Positions 42,887 to 53,519 of a stretch of DNA of 64,000 nt are shown here, piece after piece. Origin of the DNA: Symbiodinium sp. CCMP2592 (lineage: Eukaryota; Sar; Dinophyceae; Suessiales; Symbiodiniaceae); NCBI GenBank assembly GCA_905221615.1, contig CAJNDT010006182.1:248001-312000 (forward strand). Reading direction: 5' to 3'. The notes under the pieces are model-generated. The model did not search any database. It saw only the letters and a list, made by a program, of their open reading frames with translations, and was not told where the DNA came from. Every line of letters begins with the position of its first letter. Position 1 is the first letter of the stretch. The position numbers were made by a program, and so were the translations under genes.

Positions 42887-43861
42887 ATGTCCTTCTGCAG
42901 TTTCCTGTTGCTGTGTGCTGCGGCCATGGGCACCAGTCGAGCGTGCTCTTGTGTGCCAGACTTCATCCCAGCACACGAGGCCTACTCGTCTCCAGCAGAA
43001 AAATTCTTCGGACAGCCCTTCGTTTTCACAGGCAAGGTCCTCTCCGTCCAGCCAGTCGACGGCATGCCAGGCGAGCAGTCCGAATATTGTGCAGCACCTC
43101 CGGCAGCTCACGATGAGCGGTGGGGAAATCCATGCACTGGTGACTATGCAGGCCATTTCGATAGATGGAACAGGTGTGGCCGGAAACATGTTGCCGAGGT
43201 GCAGGTCACTCATGGATTTCAGGGGATTGCGAAAGGCGAGACTTTTCGGTACAACTGCACTCTCGCAAGTTGTGGTGATTGCAGTCCGGCCTGCCCCGAA
43301 GTGGGTGCAGAGGTTCTCGATGGGACACGAGCAGGTGGTGCGACGTCCTTCTGCGGCTCGCGACGCTGTGAGCTCGGCGGTTGGAATGCGGAGCGCTGCC
43401 AGCACCTCCTCAAGGCGCTGCAGCAGAAGAGGCCTGCTGAAAGCAGGAAGCTTCAGGTTTCTCTTCCCGTGGCCTTTTCCACACTGACCGCCAATAGTGT
43501 CTTCCGCGGCACGCTTTTGGGATCGTTGGTCCGGGATGTCTTGGATGCACTCGAGCTCTCGAAGTTTGACATCAAGTCCGCGAACCTTGTGGAGGATCCT
43601 CATCGGTCCGTGTCAGTGACACCTTACGCAGTCCTGCCGTCCAGTCTTTTCGAAGTCGTCTTCTACATGGCGCAGCAGAAGGACGTGGACGCGGTCGAAT
43701 CCAATCTTCGAGAGCTGTTCTCAGTGCCCTTCAGCTGGAAGCAAGGGTGGCACGTTGTAAAGCAGTTCTGCCTCAACGGACCATGCCCTCAGTGCGAAAC
43801 TACCTGTGTGGAGTCCTCGCAGACTTCATTGGTGAGCCTCGGTTTACCCATCTTCGCCTGA
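42887..43861 (+). CDS. secreted protein with N-terminal TIMP/NTR-like domain
   Basis: A 324-residue single-exon frame. The first ATG, at 42887, is followed by a signal peptide of about 19 residues (MSFCSFLLLCAAAMGTSRA). Cleavage after Ala would leave a mature N-terminus Cys-Ser-Cys-Val-Pro. That is the arrangement in TIMPs and other netrin-module (NTR/OB-fold) proteins, where Cys1 and Cys3 form disulfides and the free N-terminus can chelate a metalloprotease zinc. The module continues with GQPFVFTGKVLSVQP (the 'vF.GkV..v' strand), then VQVTHGFQGIAKGETFRYNC, a Cys-rich CGDCSPAC segment and a closing FCGSRRCELGGWN. An N-glycosylation sequon NCT lies in it. The C-terminal 150 residues are unassigned and end with a Cys cluster (CLNGPCPQCETTC). 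A GT donor near 43832 (CATTG|GTGAGCC) means the last 10 residues could be intronic. AG acceptors lie just before the ATG. It is probably extracellular or vacuolar. Inhibitor function is unproven. Confidence 0.7.
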   Translation: MSFCSFLLLCAAAMGTSRACSCVPDFIPAHEAYSSPAEKFFGQPFVFTGKVLSVQPVDGMPGEQSEYCAAPPAAHDERWGNPCTGDYAGHFDRWNRCGRKHVAEVQVTHGFQGIAKGETFRYNCTLASCGDCSPACPEVGAEVLDGTRAGGATSFCGSRRCELGGWNAERCQHLLKALQQKRPAESRKLQVSLPVAFSTLTANSVFRGTLLGSLVRDVLDALELSKFDIKSANLVEDPHRSVSVTPYAVLPSSLFEVVFYMAQQKDVDAVESNLRELFSVPFSWKQGWHVVKQFCLNGPCPQCETTCVESSQTSLVSLGLPIFA

Positions 43862-46012
43862 GGATGCTGCTGTTGCCGTTGGTGCAGTGACGGCACGCTA
43901 CCGCTACCCTACGCCAGAAGCAGCCGCAGCAGCCAACATCATACTTCCTAAAGGCAGCCGATGGCTGCCTTTTCCTTACGGGCAGTAGCGCCCGAGGGGC
44001 TCAGCACCCGCTCTTGGCCTTGGGGTGTGGTGGCAAGGTGTCGGGTTCAGGTTGACAGTCTGTTGCACACGAAGCAAAGCCCCAAAACCTGCCTGAACCC
44101 CCGGCTCGGAGAAGGTGTCACCTGCCCCCTCAGCCTTTGTACAGCTTGGTGAGAGGGTCGATGCAGCGAAAAGTTGGCTTCCAGTTTGCAGGGCCTGCAG
44201 GGACCTCCCTGTAGCCCCAAAGTAAGCCCTCAAGGCAGAGTTTGTGATGATCGTGATAATGGTTAGTACCATCCTTTATGACTGTCTTCCTGATTGGTAT
44301 CTGACGTTTTGCCAGTTGACAGTTGAGGAATTCGAGGCTCGGAAGCTGCCCCAAGAAGACTAACATAGGCACCCGAAGCCGACTTCGTCAAATCCCCCAG
44401 TCTAAAGGCAGCAACAGTCGAGGAGTGGACACAGTTTTTGGCCGCTCAGATTTTGCAGGTATCGACTGCATCCAAACTGTTAGGTTTTGGAGAGGTCCCG
44501 CAACATCCAGTCTCTCTTGAGCCCTCAAAATTCTCCGACCCCGAAAGACACATTATTGCGATTCATCGAACCTTTGTAAGGCTTTAGAGCCCTCTTTCAA
44601 GTGGTTGCTTGGTGGAGTTAGGCCACTTAACCCCCAATGCGCCACAGACCATGATGAAACGTGAAGCCATCCGATACGGCCAGGAGTGGGACCTCACAGA
44701 CGGGCCCGTGAATCCGGCCAAGGAGCAGGAGCTGCCTCATCGTTTCCGGCTGTCATGCCACCCCACTGGTTCTTGTTGTGTTGCCGTTGCTCATGCTGCT
44801 GTTGCTTCTAACCATCCTCAACATCACCATGATCATCATCATCCCCTTCCTATGAGCATCAGCATCACCATTATCATAATTGGCAACATCGTCGCCTCTT
44901 CCTTGGAGGACCAGCCGGTAAGTCAGGTCTCAGACGGAGTGGCCCTGTGATTCGAGCCTTCGACGAGAAGGGAACTCTTCAGTCCAGCCTGCCAGGAGTA
45001 CGTCCAGCGTGCCCAAACCTCGGACCGCAGATTCATCAGTCGCTTGGCTGCAAGGACTTGCCGAAGTCCGAATTCTGCAGTCCTTGGGCAGGATCTCCGT
45101 CCGTTCATTTTGGAAGAGCTTCATTCCCTTGGCTGGTGAGGTTGCATTCAGGTGCTGCCGTACCCGGGCTGCTTCCAGTCTAAATCGCACGCCCGGGTAG
45201 GTTGAGGGTTTCGGGGCATTCCGATTGAGCGCAGCGCTTGGTCGGACCTTGCATGCAAGTTCCTTCAGTCGCTTTTGCAGCGCATGTTCCTTCCTTCTAG
45301 GTTGACGATCACCACAGCAATTAGTTTGAGTACGGCCGATCCTTTCGATAAGAAACCGGCGCGGATTGAATCAGACCCTGGAATTTCGTTGGGCATTTCG
45401 GCAATTAGACAATGGAGATTCGCTCAGGGTCTGAGTAGATTCCAAAAACATGATCCCAAACCCTCCCCTGTACCCCCCGCCCTCCAGCCCTCCAGCAGCA
45501 GCAGAGGAGCAGCTGCGAGGAAAGGGCTGGAGCCCCCAAAATCGTGTGAGCCACATTAGGGCGTCCCATCACACCAACCTTTCGTAAAAGGCGAAAGAAT
45601 GGCGCGCTCGCGCTGTGATGACCAGCCATGAACTCTCGGCTTCTGAAGAGAAGCTCCAGAAATACGGAATTTCAGTCTGGCCAGCCCTTGATTACTCGTT
45701 AGGAGCGAATCGTTGCTGAGTGCGCGGCAGTGAAAACTGCTTTGAAGGCTGAGGGTCAAGAATCCCACCTACCTCTTGAATCTGAGAATCTCTGCACCTT
45801 TGCAGACGATAGCAAAGGTTATAATTCCAAACCCTAGCCGATACCGCTTGGAAGGGAAGCGCAGCTCCGTCAACCAAAGGTTTCAGTGGCGGATGCCATC
45901 TGGGCCTGAAGACTGGGAGGCACTACTCCGCCGAAGAAACTCGGACCTTGTTCTGCTGCTGCTCTGCCGGATTTTTGTTGAGTTGATACTGGCTGTGGCA
46001 GTGGGAAGGGAA

Positions 46013-46120
46013 GGGTGGTGGTGGTGGTGATGGTGGTGGTGGTGGTGGCTGTCGTGGTGGTGGTGGTGGTGGTGGTGGCTGTCGTGGTGGTGGTGGTGGT
46101 GGTGGTGGTCGTGGTCGTAG
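46013..46120. repeat. (GGT)n trinucleotide repeat
   Basis: GGTGGT runs with a duplicated GGCTGTC interruption, followed at 46141-46165 by a short CAG run. Confidence 0.9.
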
Positions 46121-47084
46121 GTTACGTTGCAGCTCGCATCGGCGGCAGCAGCAGCAGCAGCAGTGGTGATGGTCATCTTACCAACAGCATACACATGGGC
46201 ACAGTCCACAGTGAATTCACAGTAGAACAGCATATCATGATGCACGTCACAGACCTGTCAGATACACTGCAACGGTCTCTGGAATCTCGGTGCCCTGAAC
46301 CTTGACAACCAACTTTTCCCTTTGCAGCCGCATAGTGGTCTGATTCGTTCCGCGTGAAGCAACTCAGGGCAAGTCGGATGTCGAAGGGCCTTTGCTCCTA
46401 CTGACAACTGACGATCGCCGCTGTCACGCTGCAGTCTCCTGATGTCAGACTGCTTCCGTTCCTTTTAAGGTACGACATGTTGATGTTGCAGCTGGCACGG
46501 TGGACCTTGTCTACACGGACCACCAGGTTCGTTTTGCACGTGAGAGCTTCCGTTTCAGTGGCCCCCAAGAAAGCCTCCTCGGCCGACGCAGTGGCTTCGA
46601 GCTGAGCTTTGAGACGTTTCGAAGGGAGCCATGTTGGTGCTTGGGCAAACAGGGCCAGTAGACCTGCAGAGCCATTCCACTCCGAGATCCGAGGCCTAGA
46701 GTCCAAAAAAAGCCACAGAAGCCCCACGCCGACAGATGCTAACAGCTAACATGCTGCAACGGCAAGCTGTAAGCATGAAGCTTTAAGCTAAGCCGTTAGA
46801 CCCCAATCCCCAACACCTTACACTTAAGCTGCAAGCTCGACCCCAAGCTCGAAGCCCTCAAAGCAGGAGTGGGCCGCCGGAAACTCTGGGCACACGGGCG
46901 CCCGGGGCAGCACCGGTGTCCTTCTGCCGCCTTTGCAGGAGAGTCCGGAGTCTTCTGGATTGTAGCATCTGAGGCATGTTTCAGGGTTAAGGGGATGGGG
47001 TTTAGAGGGGGTTTGGCGGCTTGTGCCGGAATTGAACTTTGGGGTTGTCAGGTTTAGGGCAATTGGTAATCCTCATGTGAACAA

Positions 47085-47166
47085 CAACAATACGTGTACT
47101 TCCTGCGTCTTGGAAGGCCTGTACCCAACAATACGTGTACTTCCTGCGTCTTGGAAGGCCTGTACC
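47085..47166. repeat. perfect 41-bp tandem duplication
   Basis: Units 47085-47125 and 47126-47166 are identical, beginning CAACAATACGTGTAC and ending GGCCTGTACC. Perfect identity implies a recent event. Confidence 0.95.
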
Positions 47167-47734
47167 CGCTTTCGTGACCCAGAACCTTTCAAGCTGAGGG
47201 GTTTCAGGGTCGGAGTCCACGTTGCTGATGTCAGGAGTTTGTCTGAGTGGCAGTTGCTTGTCACGTTAATTGCATAACCCTGTGCATTCCTACCGTCAGT
47301 ACACACTGCAGAAGAATCATCAACTAAACATCATACTCTTGATGCTGCCACGGCTACTGCTACCGCGAAGCAACGCAGCACGCACGACGATGGACAACGA
47401 AAAGACTTGTAAGAAGTTGACGAAGTGGTCGTTACGCATGCATGCATAGCATCTCCAATCGTCGTTCAACCCCCCCTCCTCCATTGCAAAATGTTCCACT
47501 TAAATGTTGCCTCAGGCTCCATGACCCTTAAGACCTCGAGGCTACCCGAAATACGCTTGAACATAGGAGGAGGATCGTCGTTGAAAGGGCAGAGAAAGGA
47601 GGAGGAGAGCCGAAGAAGGAATCCGAAAGAGTTATGGAACCAACTAGGCCCAATAGTTGTGCTAGACAGTGCATACAAATAGGTGTAATTCTAGAAGGAG
47701 GCAGTGTTGCCGAGGTCCGCCACGAACGCCGCGG

Positions 47735-47840
47735 TTTCCATGACACCACGAACACCACGCACGCCACGAACACTACCAGCATCGCCACCTCCGCTGCTGA
47801 CGCCACCGACCGAGACCACGACCACAGCGACTGCCGCTAC
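47735..47840. repeat. CCACGAACAC-type degenerate repeat
   Basis: Irregular ACCACGAAC/CGCCAC words. The Thr/Pro-rich open frames across it are derived from the repeat. Confidence 0.7.
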
Positions 47841-49839
47841 TGCGGTTTCCGCCGCACCACTACCATATGATACCAGCTACGCAGGAACCGAGTAATACAC
47901 TGCTGGTTCGGGAAAATTCCTGTCCAAAATCCGTACCTCCGAGAGGAAGCTGACGTGGAGATGGACCGCGTGCTGCTTCTGCCCTCAGATGAGACTCTGA
48001 AGAAGTTGGGAGCTTTTCCACTGATTCTAGGTTCAACTGCGGAGCTGGAGCTTTACACTGAGCTTAGTAGGTCTTGCTGCACGGGGTTGTGGAGTTGTCC
48101 GTGGTTTTTTGGAGTTTCAAACCGTTGTGGGCTCTGTGGTTCGGGGTTTATGGGTTGAACTTGACATGCTGTACTGGGAATTTCTCAAAATCAGGGGTCC
48201 CAAGCAGCACCCAACGGTCAGGGAGAGATTCCCAAAGATCATTTCACAAGCTCACAGAAGGGATGGGCGGAGCAGTGTGACGGGGCCATTAGTCGACACC
48301 CAACCTGAGAAGAGTTTGCCATGTTCCAACATCTTCCGAAAGCACGATGCCCAACGTCCTACGCGGCTTGGCCTGGTACTTGAAATCTCTTCTCTCCAGC
48401 ATACAATATGAAAAAGCGCATAGCCCGAACCCCGAGTCTGATTGTTTTGAAGATTTGACCACGGTTTGCTTCTTGGGTGCTCGGGATTTCGAGGCCAAGC
48501 CTGTTGCATGCCAGCTCCCTGATTCGAGGAGTGGTACTGGCAATTTCAGAATGCGTCCTGGCTGCAGGCAACTGGCTGCACAACTCTCTGCCAGGCCCTA
48601 CTGTTATTGCCACTAGCTGTCTTGTTCTTGGTACTGTTATCTTTATTGTCAAGATACAGTTCTCTAGACATGCCCGAGCTCTGAAGCCTTACAGCGCCAA
48701 ACCTCACGAAACCAGCCAGATACACTTTTGTTCAATCGCTAGCGAGGCCTTCTTTCTCTTCTGACGATGGATCGACTTTCGGGCTTCTTACAACTCCAGG
48801 GTCTCCAGCCACGATGCCTGGCAATGAGAACGTTTCGAAGCGAAGCCCCGCGACGCTCAACCTCAGAAAGCCAAAAAGGGAAGAAGCACATACAATAAAG
48901 CCAGTCAGCACGACACCAGGGCGGTCAGGAGCCGCGCCCCCGAGGTCTGGGACCCCTGTGGCTGCTTCACTTGCATGGGCCTGGAGTTTGAGCACATGGA
49001 CCCAGGCCAGGAGTCAGGCCAGGAGTCCCACTGCTAAGCTAGATTTGGGTTTCTTTTCTGCTGACTCTGGCCGTAGATTCGATGCTGTATACAAGGAATG
49101 TCAATGTGGCAAGCTCCATACAGTACCTTTCACCTTTCCGCAAGCTTTACATGATCTGCAGAGGCCACGATGGTTCGTTTTACTTGCTTTCAGCCCGATT
49201 GGTTACAAATCCCTCGACCGCAAGGATAAGCGGAAATCCGTTCGTGCGTCTTCATCTGTGACCGAACTGTGTGCATAGGCGGCCGTGTGTCTAACAAACA
49301 AACAAACAAACTAGCTAACAAATTGACTAACTAACGAACGCCTTGACCACCCACCCACCCACCGTCAACCCGTCAACCCGTCCCCCAACCAACACTTCGC
49401 GCGCACACACGTATTCCCTGCATCTGTCGTATCTCTCGGTATGCCGCGAGAGCGATCTTATTTGATTAGAAACCCATTCGCGCATGTATGTGTGCCTGTG
49501 TTTTGAATCTGCATCCGTATGCTGTCGCTTTCTGCTCGTTATCTGGATTACCAAATACGGCTGTGCGGCGAACTCTTCCTTCCCACAGGAGCAGCCCCGG
49601 AAGACAAGAAGAAGAAGAAAGAGCCCCCGAAAGAGGCCACAGGGAGCGGGTTTTCCCATGCAGTAGTGGGAGTTGTCCTCTTCTGCTCCTCCTTCCCATT
49701 GTCTTAGCTTTGCGGTGGTCACTATCGCTATTGCGATTCTTCTTGTTCTTGTGGCATTGGAGTTCTTCCTGTCGTTACTGCATTTCTACTGTACTTGCTG
49801 ATATGAATGCCATTGCCCCCAGTCACTAGACCTCCTCCT

Positions 49840-50060
49840 CCTTCTGCTCCTCCTCATCACCATCATCATCGTCATCGTCGTCCTCCTCTACCTGCTTCTT
49901 CTTCTTATCATCATCACCATATTCATCATCAACATCATCATCAACATCATCGTCATCATCAGCATCACTTTCATCATCATCTTCATCATCTTCATCATCA
50001 TCGTCATCATCATCATAACCACTATCGTTTGCATCATCAATATCATCACAGTCATTGCAA
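49840..50060. repeat. (CAT)n-rich DNA
   Basis: CATCAT with TCGTCGTC interruptions. It is followed by CTGCTA/CTGCTC triplets at 50150-50300. Confidence 0.9.
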
Positions 50061-53000
50061 TTGTCAATATCTTTATTGCTTTCGTCATTATCCTTATGTC
50101 ATCGTTATGATCAGCAGGCCACCATTTCTACCACTGGTACGCCGACTGTTGCTGCTCCTGCTGCAGCTACTGCTACTGCTACTGATACTGCTACAGGACT
50201 GCTACTGCTGCTGACCCCAACTGCTCCTACTGCTCCTCCTCCTGCTCCTGCTGTTCTTGCTCCTGCTAATACTTGCGCTGCTGCTCGTGCTACTGCTAGC
50301 CACCCCAAAGAGTTCATAAAGTCTCAAGCCCAGCACGTCATGCAGCTACTTTTTGTACCGCGCAGCTCCGTCGGATCAGGCCAGCTGCAGCTTCCTCGAG
50401 TGTCTGGGCGAAAATTTACACAGAAACCTTACACGCGATCCTGAAGCGCTAAGTCTTCCTATCCAGTGGATCTCCGAGACTTGTAGAGCTTGGCACAGGC
50501 AAGCGTCTCCATCTCTCACTTGGCCTTTCGCTGTCGGGTCTCAGGATTTGAGGATGTCTGTCATGATCAGAGACTGTAGAGGACTAGAGGTTACTAGAAG
50601 GGCCGAGAATCGGAGACAGAAGTTGCATGCAGCAGCAGGCGGGACGGTGGTGGGAGCACGGCCTGCATGCGGGACCACGCACGGGAGCCTTCCATTTGTG
50701 CCACGCGCCGCCTTGCCAGAAAAGCTCCAAACGGTCAGACCATGTCCGGGACTTTTGACGGCGGCATCTGGTCCGACGAGCTGCGGCCGGCTGCTTCCCA
50801 GGACCTGCCACAACGCAAGCCATACCTCCCCACCCCAACTATGTTCCAGACACATTGCCCCCTCCCACGGTTTGCCTTAGAATGCTGGTTTGTGCGGTTC
50901 AACGTACACCATGTTTAAGTCTCGTGATGTGGCAGGACCACAATTGTCAACGAAGCCACTACGATGTCTGACTTTTTCCATCCGAAGTGCCTCCCCCCCA
51001 TGGCGCCAATTCATCACACGCAGCCAACTAACCGCTTGGACCCTGTCACAGCTACAACCCAGGGCATCAAAGCCTTTGACTCCTCCCCCGTGCATGCAAA
51101 TTCAGAGGCTTGCAGATCTCTTTCGCGATGCTTGGCTGCTGAAAGTTTAGGTTCTTCGTCTTGGACACACGAGTTGTTGTCTTCTTGTTGCGGGAAACAG
51201 CAAGCAGCTTGCTTCCGTCAGACGCTTCACCTGACAGGCTGAAAGCTTGATCTAAGCTGCCCTGCAACGCAGAGCCTGCACACAAACCCTGGACGCCCAG
51301 GACACATGCCAGGCTCACATTCATCGTTGCGAGCTGGTCTCAAAAGCAGCTGATCTGCTGCCCGAGGTCGGCGGGTGCGCTTAGCAGATTAAACGGAGCA
51401 GTGGGGTTTGATCCTTTTCGGAAAGAAGGGAGGGAGCATGGGCTTTCAAACTGCTTTTTCAGACAATCGCGCTCACTGACAGAATACCCAGCAATGCTGC
51501 AGGACGCCGAAGATGTTGAGCTGCTGATGTCAGCGCTGCGATCATATCGCGCAGGCCGACGGGCACGACCCCATTGCCCCTACAAACCTGTAAACCTGGA
51601 AGCCGTGCCCCAGATGCCTCCAAAATACTGCAACGCATGCCGAAATCTTCGATTCCCAAAGCTAGAGAGTGCTCCCGAACCCGATGCGAAATCCCTTGAT
51701 TTGGAAACCACAGCACCAGCACAGTGCGTTGCAATTATGCACAGAGGTCCTCCTGAGGGTAGCAAGATGTGGCCTTCTGGCCAGCAGATGCTGCTCGGGA
51801 AGAGACTTATGCTGCGGCTCTTGCGTTCCTGGGCCGGAAGTTTCAGCTTTCCCCTTAATTAGATTATTTTGTCTTTTTTCTCGATCAATGGTTGCTGTTT
51901 CGTCGGGCACTCATCCTAACGGTTTCCTCCGCGTGGAGACTGAGATCGTATTTTCTAGACACAGCCTGAGCACCTTGTTTGCCTGATAACCGGTAAATCT
52001 GTCAGGGGTGCATGACGTAAGGAATCGTCCGTGCTTCCGTTTCGGAAAGCTGTAACGGTACCAACGGCACATTTCCGGCATCTTCCCGAAAGTCCTAACA
52101 CCCCACCCCTCCCCTCCCAATGCTTATCGTACTCATCGTCACATTAGTTGCTGGTTCTAGATCTGAACAATCGAATGCCTGCAGAGTGGCTGAAACCTGC
52201 AGCATTTTGGAGCTTTTGGGCCTTCGTGGTTGGTGAACTCGATCCTTTGAGCTTCAGGGCGAATTAGAGTTCAGGTAATTTCTTGGTCTTTCTGCAGGCT
52301 TTTTATGTTTGGCTCTCGCTTTCGCAGCCTTCATAGGAGATCCCAGCCGAACCTCCGCAGGTCATGAATCCCGAAAGCTTCGGGTTTAGGGGTTAGAGCT
52401 TGAAGCCGAGCGAACCGCAGCTGAGGCACCGAGAAATTCTGGAAGGAGTGGACAGACAAGGGCGGAGAGAGCCCGACTTTCGTCACCACTTTGCCTCTGG
52501 GCTGGAGTGTTTTGGGCAGGCTTAAGCTTGCAGGCATGAAAATGGATGAAGGAATCTTAGTTGCGGTCGTGAAGCTTAGGAGGTTCTATCTTGTGTTTGC
52601 CTTATTGATCTTTGATGGGACAAATATGTGTTTTGAACTCGCACGGTCAGCCACGACTCAATGTCTGCAACTTGCAATCTTTCAGGTTTGGGAGGCAGCG
52701 TTTCGTTCATTTGGTCGAAGACTCGGCGCCGCGATCCTGGTGATCTCCCAAGGGCGGCTGCGCAGGCTGCGCAGGGTCTGGACTGGGATGCTGAAGTTTT
52801 CAGCGCTTGAAGGCTTGTGCCCTAAGGGCTCAGCCTGTGCCTGTGGTTTAGCTGCGTGAAGTGTGTAGGGCAAGGTCGGACGTGTACAGTGTACAGGATA
52901 CCGGCGGCGAGGCTCATTGGGAAAACTGCTCGTCGCGACCCCTTACATAGGAAAAAGCGAAGTCCAGCACTGCACACCAGACCCTCAGCCCCAAGCTCCA

Positions 53001-53481
53001 AACACAAAGCCCCACTCCACCGCCGTCATGAAGAAGTGTCAGCTTCAACAAGGCGTCGGAGTGAATTTCCCCAAGTTTGTTCGCCCGGACTCGTCGTTCT
53101 CGACATCATTCCACCGCGACACCGTTGCCAGAGATGCCATGTTGTGGCGGCAGCTGCGGCTGTCGTAACATGCAATGGACAGAGACAACGTCATGGTAAT
53201 CGTGAAATACCGGGAATAGCAGTGGATTTTTTGTGGTAATGGTCGTGACAGTGATGCTCAGAGCTATAGCGAAACAGGCCGTGATACAGACAGTATCCCA
53301 AAAGTAACGAGCGAAGCTGGCGCGTTTGGGCAGTGGTGGTCCACTGTCGGAAGAACTGTGTGCACGGAAAGTTCTCGCATGAAGTGTTTAGGAAAGGTTC
53401 GTGCAAGCGCATTCTCTCGGCCTCAATCCTTCAACTTTGAGATGTCTTCCGAAATCCAACATCTTTCAAGACACGCTGTAG

Positions 53482-53519
53482 GCACTCGGGTCTCGGGTCC
53501 TGCCCAAGAGACAAAGTGC
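53482..53519. repeat. hairpin with GGGTCCTG loop, distant D/E-family member
   Basis: Outer arms GCACT/AGTGC (53482-53486 and 53515-53519) and inner arms GTCTC/GAGAC (53490-53494 and 53508-53512) enclose a 13-nt loop starting GGGTCCTG. The loop matches the D/E hairpins at 31.7-32.4 kb, while the stems do not. Confidence 0.6.
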
